Assembly: GCA_030770545.1 (NCBI GenBank)
Contig: JAUCMP010000053.1
Span: 1-64,000, forward strand
DNA: 64,000 nucleotides
DNA from: Macropodus opercularis
Lineage: Eukaryota; Chordata; Actinopteri; Anabantiformes; Osphronemidae
Direction: 5' to 3'
Shown here: one piece after another, positions 40,981 to 52,952 of the stretch
Numbering within the stretch: the stretch's first letter is position 1
How the letters are laid out: each line of letters opens with the position of its first letter
Translations under genes and position numbers: made by a program
Notes under the pieces: model-generated
Told to the model about the DNA's origin: nothing
Seen by the model: the letters and a program-made list of their open reading frames with translations, nothing else
Database searches by the model: none

Positions 40981-42393
40981 ACGTACTGCTGGAACGGAGG
41001 CCACACAGAGGAAGAGGACTTGTAGCAGCAGGCTCCTTTCCCAATCCGGGACAGGTCAACACAAGCTGTTGCTGGTATGCAAGCAAGCTAGCAGTAGGTT
41101 TTACTCCGGTAAAAGCAGTAGGAAATGGACTTGATTAGCTCCGAACTGTCACAATGCCCCCACCCCCTGCTTTGGCGCTTTGGGGTTTTGATTTCCTTTG
41201 TTAACTGTGTCTATTTATACCTGTGCCTGCACCTTGCTAGTGTGTCTTCCATAGCTCGATTTGTTGCATGATTAAATTAAGTGTATAGACAAAGTTGTCT
41301 CGGCTAATTGCTAGACCTGCTCTGCATGGCTTGCGGCCAGTCGTGAATAGCGGGAAGAGACTTTCAACCAATCAAATTGCAGCATTTCTCTCTCTCTCTC
41401 TCTCTCTCTCCAGGGTGCTGAACTGCTACCTGAATCCCGGTTCGATTCCCAGTCAAGGCAAAGTTTGTGCAACATGATTAAAGATAATTGATGAGTTCTA
41501 TTGTTTTAATGGTTTTCTTGGTGTAAATTTACACAAAATGTAATTGTTTTACCTTTTTTATGATTAGTAGTAGTACTATTAGCATGTCAAATACACCATT
41601 CATTTATAAATAGATTTAGACACAATATTCATGTAAAGTATTTAATGAACATAATCAAACTTATGCACACGTACATAAAAGCAATACAATATCAATACAA
41701 TTATACCAAATTAAACATAAATGAGTATACTACACGTCTCATTCTTTTTTCTTCCCATGTTAAAGAAAGTGGATGCCTGAAACTCTTTCCAGGTCATCTT
41801 CCTATTTATGCCTTTTACTTTATAAAATTATAAGACAAGGCAGTGAAGGAATGTAAATAGTTAAAAGCTTAGATAGCAGGATGCAGGCAGACAACAGAAC
41901 AAGCTGAATTAAAGTACAGTTTAAATCACATCAAGTTTAGAGAGTAGTAGAGTAGAACAGCCAGTCACAGTCCATTAACAGTATGTGGAGAGCAGGATGT
42001 TAGGAAAAGAGCAGACGAGTTGCATGTAAGTGAAACATGCCCGAATAGGGGCGACTGGGTGAATGTGTGTAGAAGGAATGTGCTTAAATAAGGCACCAAG
42101 GAGACATAGAGCATCCATGGAGACGAACACCAGACCACGTCATCAGGATCCTGTTTCACAACTGAAAGATGCTCTGTTTTGTATAAAAGTGTGGGTCGAG
42201 GGACAGACAGCGTCAGACTTCACGCCCTGACTATATGCTGTATGGAATAGAGACAGACTGACCAAGGCCTGTACAATTATTATTCTTCAGGTGCAAATAA
42301 AAGTAAGATTGAATTCATCAGCCGTTTCTCCTCATCATTAAACAAACGCACAGAGCTGGGATTTTCAGAGCATCTCAACAGCAGTAAACATAC
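40981..42393. other. Left-arm outer segment, no gene recognised
   Basis: It contains a (TC)n run (41391-41411) and a tRNA-like B box (GGTTCGATTCC near 41440). No coding frame is supported by its mirror copy. The AT-rich stretch 41480-41850 shows nothing. Confidence 0.5.
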
Positions 42394-44143
42394 TTTCCTG
42401 GAATTCCAGGAAAGCCGGCGTGAATGTGGAGGCTGTTTGGGCCCCGTTTCAGTTCCATGTTACAAAAGCGACACTTGCGTCCTGTGGACCGAGGCTCAGT
42501 TCTTTTTCTCTTTGTTGGAATCTGAGGGGGAAAACAGCTGGGGGCAGTTGGTGATGGCTGGCCTAGAACAATTACAACAATGACAAGAAGAGTGTGAGAC
42601 TTGAGTTTACCTATTTAACATGTGCACAACCAAATCAACTATTTCAACACTTACTTTGTGCTCTCCTTGCAGATGGCGGCTTCAGCAGAGGTTGACCAGT
42701 CACTGCAGACCTCTCTGAAGAAGAATGCGTCTCTACAAACCCGGAAAGTTTTATTAATTACAACAAAACAGAGAAACATGGATGACATTTGGCCCTTGGG
42801 CTGTAGTTGTAGCTGTTAAAACCAAAAGCTGCCCAGCAGAACAATGCTGGCCGACTTATATTTTTATTTATTTATATTTACGCTTCTAGCCAAATGTTTT
42901 GTTCATGTGACCAGAATGTACAATGTTGTCCATTAAAGAAATATGTTTTGAAACTGCTCACCTGGTACTTCTGGCACAAGAAACGTCAACTGTTTCGGAA
43001 GTGGCACAGGCGTCTTTTCAGGTGGACTGACAGGATGACAAGAATGAAAAAATATAATTAATTAATGGTTTATCTGTAACACATGAATAGGACATAAGAC
43101 ATTTATATAGATGAGCTAAAAAGTAAGCTAAAATACATTAATAACATTTACATTTTAATGGAATTTAATATTAAATGAACAGTGACAATTATTACAATTA
43201 AATGTGAGCAGGGAAAGTAACGTGGGACACAGCAACACATGTCATCACGTGTTAGTATTCAAAGCAGTTCACACTTCATCATTTCAACCACATAAGGAGA
43301 TTAATACTTACCCCCATGAAGCGATGAACCGATTCATAGTCACTAGGACAACAAACAGAACCAGAAGATAGAACTCATGCTTCGGTGTGGGAGAGCAGCA
43401 CATTATGCCAGAGCTGACGATTCGTGCAACATATTTCATCTTTCTTCTCTTGAAGCCTTTGATTGTCTGGAGGTTACGGGTGCAGCAGCAACACCAAGTT
43501 GAAACAAGTAACAGGTAGAGTGTTTGTTTGCAAAAAAAGATTTCACTTGAGCTGAACTGTAATTTTCAATAAATGTTGACTTACTGTTGTGTGAAGATTG
43601 TTTTGAGGGAGAAGTACTGAGCGTAGCCCGGCTAACGGGCAGATTTCATTCTTCTGGGTCTGTAACCAAAAGCACAACGATGCACCGAAGCTTCGAACCA
43701 GGGCCCGTTATGAGCTCAGGGATTCCTCCTGGCGTCAGAAGACGTTTCACTGCAACGGCGACAAAGTACAGACAATTATCAAACTATGGTCCAGGTTTAT
43801 GAAACTCGCTATTTCCTCAAAAGTAAAAAAACAAAAACACTTTAAATTTCCGAAAAATACCTTGTTATTACTTGCAGCTGTTCCTTTGGTAAAAACAGCA
43901 TCAAGGATAGCAACCACATGTTTTTCTGTTGTGATGCTGTTCAGATGTTTGGCTGAAAATTAAATTCCCAACTTTTTGACTCTGACACAGGGAGACAACG
44001 CAAGCATCCCCCTAAAGAAACGACATCTAGACGTAACCACCAAGTGTCTGAGTTGAAGCCCCCTGGTTCCCTCTGAAGCTCTTTTTCTTAAACACAGCCT
44101 TGTTTTGCACTGATCGCTCGCTACCACTGCCACCGGAAGTCAT
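42394..44143 (-). CDS. Palindrome gene 2, seven candidate exons (left arm)
   Basis: An unrecognised spliced gene, leftward. Candidate exons (minus strand): 44143-44038, 43952-43861, 43659-43585, 43466-43312, 43026-42962, 42732-42655, 42562-42394. Each later exon has an AG acceptor and a GT donor (several GTAAGT or GTGAGC), and the phases agree from exon to exon. Exon 1 starts MTSGGSGSERS; its donor is weak. Exon 4 encodes a basic stretch, then a hydrophobic span (EFYLLVLFVVLVTM) that could cross a membrane. Exon 7 has CRFCNMELKRGPNSLHIH, a possible CxxC...HxH zinc site. The end is not found. No family recognised; a transposon-borne gene is possible. Confidence 0.55.
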
Positions 44144-44149
44144 GTTCTG

Positions 44150-44592
44150 CTTTACACTCGTCACGTGAACGCGTTCGTCCAATGGCTTGAACGACGATCG
44201 AACTTTCGCTCTCTTTGTTTTTGCACTTCAAAATAAAAGCAGACAAGAAGTCCACCCAAAAATGATGAAAAATTATAAAAAATACTAATTAAAATGAGGA
44301 ACGCTTCACGAATTTGCGTGTCATCCTTGCGCCATCGTGTGACCAATCTTCTCGGTTCCAACTGTTCCAACTTGTTCCAATTCCTGGACCAATGGCCTTT
44401 CAGGGCCACGTCCCGCCCCTCCAATCACCGCACAGCATTTGTTCCATTTTTGCCCGGGGCCCCGAATCGGCCGTCCAATCAAATGGCCCGATTTGTTCCA
44501 ATTTCGAGATGCCCGTTTGTGGCGTCCAATGGGAGAGGCGGATTTGTTCCAACTTTCAAAACGCCCGCCTACAATCCGCTCCAGCGAAGTCA
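44150..44592. promoter_or_regulatory. CCAAT-rich putative bidirectional promoter (left arm)
   Basis: Located between the divergent starts of gene 2 (44143) and gene 1 (44593). At least five CCAAT motifs in the forward sense (near 44178, 44344, 44389, 44420, 44474 and 44525) alternate with TTGTTCCAA repeats in a GC-rich stretch. Dense CCAAT boxes are typical NF-Y-driven bidirectional promoters. It is repeated at 46.5-46.76 kb and inverted at 50.83-51.29 kb. Confidence 0.55.
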
Positions 44593-46265
44593 ATGCGAGC
44601 CGGACAGCGAGCGAGTCGGTAAGTTTAACATTCATTCAGTTTTAATAAATGACGAGTTTATAACACTTGTTGAAAATACATTTGGTTTAGAAATTATTCC
44701 CCCCGGTAACCCGCGTTGTTTTGTCGTTTGTTTTTAAAGACGACATCACGTAATAAGTAATTTATGCTGTCAAACACTAATGACACTTATCAATTATGTT
44801 TTAATGAAAATTACCTGAAGGACTGAGTCTCAGTGCAAACACACACACAGTAAGTACCCACTGCATCCTGCCGCCCCTCGCGAGGCTCCTGTGGGTCAGG
44901 ATCCTGCTTCCCAGCAGCTGCCCCCAGACTCTGAGGCAAGATCCTGACTTTGAAATATGATGAATTATATTATATATGCTGTTGTAATTTCTGATAATAT
45001 GATATAAAGCTCTTTCAGTGAGCCAGTTCGTTAATTCAGTTTCTGTCTTGCTCCTTTTATTTTATTTTTGTCTCTTTGTAGGAGGAGGAGGAGGAGGAGC
45101 AGCAACAGGGTCCTGATGGCCAGCCAGGGTACCAACATGTCCTGAAGCTTGCGAGAGCCCTGGTGGAAGTTAGGAGCCTTACGGGGCTTTCTGACCAGAG
45201 GGTAGAGAGGCTTATTAAGCTCTGGCACCGCCTGCCCGAGTATGACAAGCAGAGAGTCCTCTACCTTCCCAGATACCAGCAGAGGCTGGATAAGGGGCGG
45301 TTCAAGGCGGCGAAGGGGAAGAACACCACCTGTCCCGGCAAAGAAAGTCTGGATCGGTAAGTCTTTACTTGATGCACTCCTGGTTTGTTTATTCAATGCT
45401 TGCTTTAACACCGACCTTAACTTACTTGTTTTTCAGCTGTCTTCTCGGACAAAGCTCGGGCCCTGCAACGTGGCCCAGCACCAGCCGCCTGGTGGAGGCC
45501 ATTTGCAGCCAGCTGTTGCAATGCCACCCTGCGACAGCGCGGTCTGGGGGCGTGAAGAAGTCGAGATGGTCACTCATCCTGTCAGACTACGTGGCCATCA
45601 GAGAGGCTGTGCTGAGCAGCCCCAGGCTGATGGCGCAGACCTCCATCCAGCTCTTTGAGCTGAACCAGAGGACCCTGTCTCAGTGGTGAGTGTTGGAAAT
45701 AAAGATGAACCTTGTCTTGTGCACTGCAAATCACCTTTTGATGCAAGCTGGCGTGCGGCCTAACAACAGCAGTGTTGTTCTGTGTCCAACAGGTTCTCCC
45801 GCAGACAAGCAGAGTGGCAGAGAAGGCTGCTCGAGCAGGGAAGTGGCATTGTCTCTGCTCCGCTTGTGGCAGGAGACGCTCTGCCACCAGCAAAGGAGCT
45901 GTCCTTGGTGGAGGCGGGACGAGGAGAGCCCTTAAAGTACACTGCCCCAGAGGAGCGGCCGGGACCATCCAGGCTTGTTTGTGCCCCTGTCCTGGCCCCC
46001 GTTACAACTGTCAGCCAGCCCGGTCCATCCTCCGTACCCGGCCCAGCTGACACACAGTCTGCCCCCGCTTCTTCTTCTGAACTGCAGCGTGTGCCCAGGA
46101 CCACAGCCTTTAGGCAGAGGAAGGCGGCTGAAGCTGCTGCCGCTGCAGCTGCTGCGGGTGACGTCTTGCTGGCTAGGACCAAAACCCGCAAGCAGCCCAC
46201 ACAGTACACCTGCAGTAAGTGTGGCCAGCCAAAGAGGCTTGAGACTGGCCACACACGCATTGCAG
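44593..46265 (+). CDS. Palindrome gene 1, copy 1 (five candidate exons)
   Basis: Exons 44593-44618, 44851-44935, 45082-45356, 45437-45685 and 45793 to about 46265. The junction phases agree (2, 0, 2, 2). Introns are GT-AG except the second, which would use a GC donor (GAG/GCAAGA). The product starts MRAGQRASR, has an acidic EEEEEEE/QQQ run, a conserved-looking block with LTGLSDQRVERLIKLWHRL, a second block with WSLILSDYVAIREAVLSSP, a Pro/Ala-rich middle and a terminal CSKCGQPKRLETGH zinc-knuckle-like motif. The last donor is uncertain. I do not recognise the family for sure; similar-looking proteins are, as I recall, widespread in fish repeats. Confidence 0.6.
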
Positions 46266-46359
46266 GTGTTTCATTCATTATTTTAATCATCAATAACGCT
46301 ACCGTTAACAAAGTGCCTTACATTAAACCCCAGACTTTCCATCCTGCAGCAAATTACCT

Positions 46360-46515
46360 GACTTTGCAGCTGCCGCCCTCTGGGATCGAACCCGCGACCT
46401 TCCGCTCCGTGGTGGGCGCACGAAGCGCCCTCCTCCCCTCACCTGCCTTTTTCTTTTTTTTCCCCTTCTCCGTAGAGAAGAACGGACCATGGCCTGAACG
46501 GACCATGGCCTTCAA
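46360..46515 (+). other. Junction segment between gene 1 copies
   Basis: After the last exon comes a segment with a B-box-like GGGATCGAACCC (read on the minus strand), a GCGC-rich stem and a polypyrimidine run. It ends in two copies of GAACGGACCATGGCC, and then the next promoter copy starts. Confidence 0.55.
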
Positions 46516-46761
46516 TCTTCTCGGTTCCAACTGTTCCAACTTGTTCCAATTCCTGGACCAATGGCCTTTCAGGGCCACGTCCCGCCCCTCCAATCACCGC
46601 ACAGCATTTGTTCCATTTTTGCCCGGGGCCCCGAATCGGCCGTCCAATCAAATGGCCCGATTTGTTCCAATTTCGAGATGCCCGTTTGTGGCGTCCAATG
46701 GGAGAGGCGGATTTGTTCCAACTTTCAAAACGCCCGCCTACAATCCGCTCCAGCGAAGTCA

Positions 46762-48434
46762 ATGCGAGCCGGACAGCGAGCGAGTCGGTAAGTTTAACAT
46801 TCATTCAGTTTTAATAAATGACGAGTTTATAACACTTGTTGAAAATACATTTGGTTTAGAAATTATTCCCCCCGGTAACCCGCGTTGTTTTGTCGTTTGT
46901 TTTTAAAGACGACATCACGTAATAAGTAATTTATGCTGTCAAACACTAATGACACTTATCAATTATGTTTTAATGAAAATTACCTGAAGGACTGAGTCTC
47001 AGTGCAAACACACACACAGTAAGTACCCACTGCATCCTGCCGCCCCTCGCGAGGCTCCTGTGGGTCAGGATCCTGCTTCCCAGCAGCTGCCCCCAGACTC
47101 TGAGGCAAGATCCTGACTTTGAAATATGATGAATTATATTATATATGCTGTTGTAATTTCTGATAATATGATATAAAGCTCTTTCAGTGAGCCAGTTCGT
47201 TAATTCAGTTTCTGTCTTGCTCCTTTTATTTTATTTTTGTCTCTTTGTAGGAGGAGGAGGAGGAGGAGCAGCAACAGGGTCCTGATGGCCAGCCAGGGTA
47301 CCAACATGTCCTGAAGCTTGCGAGAGCCCTGGTGGAAGTTAGGAGCCTTACGGGGCTTTCTGACCAGAGGGTAGAGAGGCTTATTAAGCTCTGGCACCGC
47401 CTGCCCGAGTATGACAAGCGGAGAGTCCTCTACCTTCCCAGATACCAGCAGAGGCTGGATAAGGGGCGGTTCAAGGCGGCGAAGGGGAAGAACACCACCT
47501 GTCCCGGCAAAGAAAGTCTGGATCGGTAAGTCTTTACTTGATGCACTCCTGGTTTGTTTATTCAATGCTTGCTTTAACACCGACCTTAACTTACTTGTTT
47601 TTCAGCTGTCTTCTCGGACAAAGCTCGGGCCCTGCAACGTGGCCCAGCACCAGCCGCCTGGTGGAGGCCATTTGCAGCCAGCTGTTGCAATGCCACCCTG
47701 CGACAGCGCGGTCTGGGGGCGTGAAGAAGTCGAGATGGTCACTCATCCTGTCAGACTACGTGGCCATCAGAGAGGCTGTGCTGAGCAGCCCCAGGCTGAT
47801 GGCGCAGACCTCCATCCAGCTCTTTGAGCTGAACCAGAGGACCCTGTCTCAGTGGTGAGTGTTGGAAATAAAGATGAACCTTGTCTTGTGCACTGCAAAT
47901 CACCTTTTGATGCAAGCTGGCGTGCGGCCTAACAACAGCAGTGTTGTTCTGTGTCCAACAGGTTCTCCCGCAGACAAGCAGAGTGGCAGAGAAGGCTGCT
48001 CGAGCAGGGAAGTGGCATTGTCTCTGCTCCGCTTGTGGCAGGAGACGCTCTGCCACCAGCAAAGGAGCTGTCCTTGGTGGAGGCGGGACGAGGAGAGCCC
48101 TTAAAGTACACTGCCCCAGAGGAGCGGCCGGGACCATCCAGGCTTGTTTGTGCCCCTGTCCTGGCCCCCGTTACAACTGTCAGCCAGCCCGGTCCATCCT
48201 CCGTACCCGGCCCAGCTGACACACAGTCTGCCCCCGCTTCTTCTTCTGAACTGCAGCGTGTGCCCAGGACCACAGCCTTTAGGCAGAGGAAGGCGGCTGA
48301 AGCTGCTGCCGCTGCAGCTGCTGCGGGTGACGTCTTGCTGGCTAGGACCAAAACCCGCAAGCAGCCCACACAGTACACCTGCAGTAAGTGTGGCCAGCCA
48401 AAGAGGCTTGAGACTGGCCACACACGCATTGCAG
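46762..48434 (+). CDS. Palindrome gene 1, copy 2 (tandem duplicate)
   Basis: An almost identical repeat of copy 1, displaced by exactly 2,169 bp. Exons 46762-46787, 47020-47104, 47251-47525, 47606-47854 and 47962 to about 48434. One visible coding difference is in EYDKR/EYDKQ. Splice sites and frames are preserved. The duplicate includes its own CCAAT-rich promoter (46.51-46.76 kb) but no gene 2. Confidence 0.6.
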
Positions 48435-48559
48435 GTGTTTCATTCATTATTTTAATCATCAATAACGCTACCGTTAACAAAGTGCCTTACATTAAACCCC
48501 AGACTTTCCATCCTGCAGCAAATTACCTGACTTTGCAGCTGCCGCCCTCTGGGATCGAA

Positions 48560-48780
48560 CCCGCGACCTTCCGCTCCGTGGTGGGCGCACGAAGCGCCCT
48601 CCTCCCCTCACCTGCCTTTTTCTTTTTTTTCCCCTTCTCCGTAGAGAAGAACGGACCATGGCCTGAACGGAAGCCATGGTCCGTTCTTCTCTACGGAGAA
48701 GGGGAAAAAAAGAAAAAGGCAGGTGAGGGGAGGAGGGCGCTTCGTGCGCCCGCCACGGAGCGGAAGGTCGCGGGTTCGAT
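48560..48780. repeat. Palindrome centre, long hairpin with about 10-nt loop
   Basis: TAGAGAAGAACGGACCATGG on the left and its complement on the right are separated by about 10 nt (CCTGAACGGA) at about 48,667. The arms continue outward with few mismatches for hundreds of bases. The same ACCATGGCC breakpoint sequence is found between gene 1 copies 1 and 2. Confidence 0.85.
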
Positions 48781-48884
48781 CCCAGAAGGCGGCAGCTGCA
48801 AAGTCAGGTAATTTGCTGCAGGATGGAAAGTCTGGGGTTTAATGTAAGGCACTTTGTTAACGGTAGCGTTATTGATGACTAAAA

Positions 48885-48983
48885 TAATGAATGATGATTA
48901 ATGATAATAAAAATGATGATGATAATTCTGTCTCCATTTCCAATCTCTCGTAGGTAAAATGCATCATAGAAAAAAGAATCCAT
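48885..48983. other. AT-rich segment unique to the right arm
   Basis: Replaces about 200 bp of gene 1 exon and intron sequence present in both left-arm copies. It contains a GATGATGATAAT run. No gene seen. Confidence 0.5.
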
Positions 48984-50282
48984 GCAGACTGTGTGTCAGC
49001 TGGGCCGGGTACGGAGGATGGACCGGGCTGGCTGACAGTTGTAACGGGGGCCAGGACAGGGGCACAAACAAGCCTGGATGGTCCCGGCCGCTCCTCTGGG
49101 GCAGTGTACTTTAAGGGCTCTCCTCGTCCCGCCTCCACCAAGGACAGCTCCTTTGCTGGTGGCAGAGCGTCTCCTGCCACAAGCGGAGCAGAGACAATGC
49201 CACTTCCCTGCTCGAGCAGCCTTCTCTGCCACTCTGCTTGTCTGCGGGAGAACCTGTTGGACACAGAAAAACACTGCTGTTGTTAGGCCGCACGCCAGCT
49301 TGCATCAAAAGGTGATTTGCAGTGCACAAGACAAGGTTCATCTTTATTTCCAACACTCACCACTGAGACAGGGTCCTCTGGTTCAGCTCAAAGAGCTGGA
49401 TGGAGGTCTGCGCCATCAGCCTGGGGCTGCTCAGCACAGCCTCTCTGATGGCCACGTAGTCTGACAGGATGAGTGACCATCTCGACTTCTTCACACCCCC
49501 AGACCGCGCTGTCGCAGGGTGGCATTGCAACAGCTGGCTGCAAATGGCCTCCACCAGGCGGCTGGTGCTGGGCCACGTTGCAGGGCCCGAGCTTTGTCCG
49601 AGAAGACAGCTGAAAAACAGAAGTAAGTTTAGGTCAGCGTTAAAGCAAGCACTGAATAAACAAACCAGGAGTGCATCGAGTAAACACTTACCGTTCGAGA
49701 CTTTCTTTACCGGGACAGGTGGCGTTCTTCCCCTTCGCCGCCTTGAACCGCCCCTTATCCAGCCTCTGCTGGTATCTGGGAGGGTAGAGGACTCTCGGCT
49801 TGTCATACTCGGGCAGGCGGTGCCAGAGCTTAATAAGCCTCTCTACCCTCTGGTCAGAAAGCCCCGTAAGGCTCCTAACTTCCACCAGGGCTCTCGCAAG
49901 CTTTAGGACATGTTGGTACCCTGGCTGGCCATCAGGACCCTGTTGCTGCTCCTCCTCCTCCTCCTCCTACAAAGAGACGCAAAAATAAAATGAAATGAAA
50001 TAAAAGGAGCAAGACAGAAAATGAATTAACAAACCAGCTCACTGAAAGAGCTTTATATCATATTATCAGAAATTACAACAGCATATATAATATAATTCAT
50101 CATATTTCAAAGTCAGGATCTTGCCTCAGAGTCTGGGGGCAGCTGCTGGGAAGCAGGATCCTGACCCACAGGAGCCTCGTGAGGGGCGGCAGGATGCAGT
50201 GGGTCAGACTCGCTCTGTGTGTGTCACACACTTGCTCACACTTACTGTGTGTGTGTTTGCACTGAGACTCAGTCCTTCAGGT

Positions 50283-50332
50283 AATTTTCCTATGGCTTTG
50301 TCATGGCATCATGACAAAGCCATAGGAAAATT
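50283..50332. repeat. Perfect 23-bp hairpin inserted in the right arm
   Basis: AATTTTCCTATGGCTTTGTC... and its exact complement surround the 4-nt loop GCAT. The left arm lacks it and simply reads AATTTTCATTAAAAC in the mirrored sense. It looks like a fold-back (snap-back) templated insertion. Confidence 0.85.
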
Positions 50333-50369
50333 AAAACATAATTGATAAGTGTCATTAGTGTTTGACAGC

Positions 50370-50665
50370 ATCAATGTAATAAGACTAATGCACCATGTTT
50401 CCTACGACTTACACTGTAGGGTGAGAGGTTTCAAAGTCTCCCTGATGATTGTAATAGTTTCCCAAAGCACATTATCTGAAATCTGTACAGTAATGTAAGT
50501 TATTTCTGATTTAACGGACCCTTATCAGGCGCAGTAAACACGTTAAAACGGGCGTCTGGGTTTTGCAAATGGTAACTCGGTCATGACTAAGTGTTTTACC
50601 GGCTTTACGTGGAATTAACCATGAAGTTTTAATGAAAAGCGGACAATTAGCTTAAATGAGTCCAA
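50370..50665. other. Right-arm intron segment absent from left arm
   Basis: About 290 bp between gene 1 exons 1 and 2 (minus strand) with no counterpart in the left arm. No gene or repeat recognised. Confidence 0.5.
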
Positions 50666-50830
50666 CTTATTACGTGATGTCGTCTTTAAAAACAAACGAC
50701 AAAACAACGCGGTTCACCGGGGGGAATAATTTCTAAACCAAATGTATTTTCTACAAGTGTTATAAACTCGTCATTTATTAAAACTTAATGAATGTTAAAC
50801 TTACCGACTCGCTCGCTGTCCGGCTCACAT

Positions 50831-51289
50831 TGACTTCGCTGGAGCGGATTGTAGGCGGGCGTTTTGAAAGTTGGAACAAATCCGCCTCTCCCATTGGACG
50901 CCACAAACGGGCTTCTCGAAATTGGAACAAATCCGTCCATTTGATTGGACGGCCGATTCGGGGCCCCGGGCAAAAATGGAACAAATTGGAACAAATGCTG
51001 TGCGGTGATTGGAGGGGCGGGACGTGGCCCTGAAAGGCCATTGGTCCAGGAATTGGAACAAGTTGGAACAGTTGGAACCGAGAAGATTGGTCACACGGTG
51101 GCGCAAGGATGACTTGCAAATTCGTGAAGCGTTCCTCATTTTAAATAGTATTTTTCATAATTTTTCATCATTTTTGGGTAGACTTCCGGTCTGTGCTTTT
51201 ATTTTGAAGTGCAAAAATAAAGAGCGAAAGTTCGATCGTCGCTCAAGCCATTGGACGAACGCGATGACGTGACAAGTGTAAAGCAGAAC
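50831..51289. promoter_or_regulatory. CCAAT-rich putative bidirectional promoter (right arm)
   Basis: The inverted copy of the left-arm region 44144-44592, with the same alternation of ATTGG and TTGGAACAA motifs. It has an extra TTGGAACAAAT repeat near 50980. Confidence 0.5.
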
Positions 51290-51993
51290 ATGACTTCCGG
51301 TGGCAGTGGTAGCGAGCGATCAGTGCAAAACAAGGCTGTGTTTAAGAAAAAGAGCTTCAGAGGGAACCAGGGGGCTTCAACTCAGACACTTGGTGGTTAC
51401 GTCTAGATGTCGTTTCTTTAGGGGGATGCTTGCGTTGTCTCCCTGTGTCAGGACTTAGAGTCAAAAAGTCGGGAATTTAATTTTCAGCCTAACATCTGAA
51501 CTGCATCACAACAGAAGAACATGTGGTTGCTATCCTTGATGCTGTTTTTACCAAAGGAACAGCTGCAAGTAATAAAAAGGTATTGTTCGGAAATTTAAAG
51601 TGTTTCCATGTTTCTTTGTTTTGTTGTAATTAATAAAACTTTCCAGGTTTGTAGAGACGCATTCTTCTCCAGAGAGGTCTGCAGTGACTGGTCAACCTCT
51701 GCTGAAGCCGCCATCTGCAAGGAGAGCACAAAGTAAGTGTTGAAATAGTTGATTTGGTTGTGCACATGTTAAATAGGTAAACTCAAGTCTCACACTCTTC
51801 TTGTCATTGTTGTAATTGTTCTAGGCCAGCCATCACCAACTGCTCCCAGCTATTTTCCCCCTCAGATTCCAACAAAAAGAAAAAGAACTGAGCCTTGGTC
51901 CACAGGACGCAAGTGTCGCTTTTGTAACATGGAACTGAAACGGGGCCCAAACAGCCTCCACATTCACGCCGGCTTTCCTGGAATTCCAGGAAA
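51290..51993 (+). pseudogene. Palindrome gene 2, right-arm copy
   Basis: Exon 1 is present (ATG 51290, same MTSGG start). Exon 2 at 51488-51579 has an in-frame TAA where the left arm has AAA. Exons 3-5 are deleted (about 1 kb compared with the left arm). Exons 6 (51655-51732) and 7 (51825-51993) remain, with good splice sites and the CRFCNMELKRG motif. It is a degraded copy. Confidence 0.6.
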
Positions 51994-52835
51994 GTATGTA
52001 TTTTTATACTAAACAGAGCATCTTTCAGTTGTGAAACGTGGTCTGGTGTTTGTCTCCATGGATGCTCTATGTCTCCTTGGTGCCTTATTTAAGCACATTC
52101 CTTCTACACACATTCACCCAGTCGCCCTTATTCGGGCATGTTTCACTTACATGCAACTCGTCTGCTCTTTTCCTAACATCCTGCTCTCCACATACTGTTA
52201 ATGGACTGTGACTGGCTGTTCTACTCTACTACTCTCTAAACTTGATGTGATTTAAACTGTACTTTAATTCAGCTTGTTCTGTTGTCTGCCTGCATCCTGC
52301 TATCTAAGCTTTTAACTATTTACATTCCTTCACTGCCTTGTCTTATCATTTTATAAAGTAAAAGGCATAAATAGGAAGATGACCTGGAAAGAGTTTCAGG
52401 CATCCACTTTCTTTAACATGGGAAGAAAAAAGAATGAGACGTGTAGTATATTCATTTATGTTTAATTTTGTGATATTGTATTGATATTGTATTGCTTTTA
52501 TGTACGTGTGCATAAGTTTGATTATGTTCAAATAAATACTTTACATGAGTAATGTCTCTAAATCTATTTATAAATGAATGGTGTATTTGACATGCTAATA
52601 GTACTACTACTAATCATAAAAAAGGTTAAACAATTACATTTTGTGTAAATTTACCGTTAGTAAACCGTTAAAACAATAGAACTCATCAATTATCTTTAAT
52701 CATGTTGCACAAACTCTGCCGTGACTGGGAATCGAACCGGGATTCAGAAAGCAGTTCAGCACCCTGGAGAGAGAGAGAGAAATGCTGCAATTTCATTGGC
52801 TGAAAGTCTGTTCCCGCTATTCACGACTGGCCGCA
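51994..52835. other. Right-arm outer segment, no gene recognised
   Basis: Mirrors 41.34-42.39 kb of the left arm, including the B-box-like motif and a (GA)n run (52766-52782). No supported coding frame. Confidence 0.5.
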
Positions 52836-52952
52836 AGTTACAGAGTGACAGAAAATGACAAGACAAAAACTAAATCAGCAAAACTAATCACTAAACTGGT
52901 TCTAGAAAACAAACTACAGTAGCCTATTAACTGAAAGTGACTCCCCAAGACA

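Larger units (their letters stand above)
48984..50830 (-). pseudogene. Palindrome gene 1, inverted copy 3 (right arm)
   Basis: The mirror copy. Exons of identical length to copy 1 lie at 49966-49692 (275), 49609-49361 (249) and from 49253. Splice sites are kept. It is broken: the start codon at 50830 is followed directly by TGA, the second exon region is rearranged by a CA-repeat expansion that breaks phase, and beyond 48984 the last exon is replaced by unrelated AT-rich sequence, so the CSKCGQP motif is absent. Confidence 0.65.

Noticed and set aside
41965..42159. 64-codon minus-strand ORF in the left arm, possible next exon of gene 2
   Set aside because: The phase does not match the exon 7 donor and the mirror copy does not keep the frame.
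44439..44645. ORF across the CCAAT-rich region (starting MFHFCPGP)
   Set aside because: It has no ATG start and runs through promoter motifs; the gene 1 start at 44593 fits the splice phase better.
45782..46906. 374-codon ORF continuing from gene 1 exon 5 into the next promoter copy
   Set aside because: The downstream part is intron and promoter sequence of the tandem copy; it is open only by chance.
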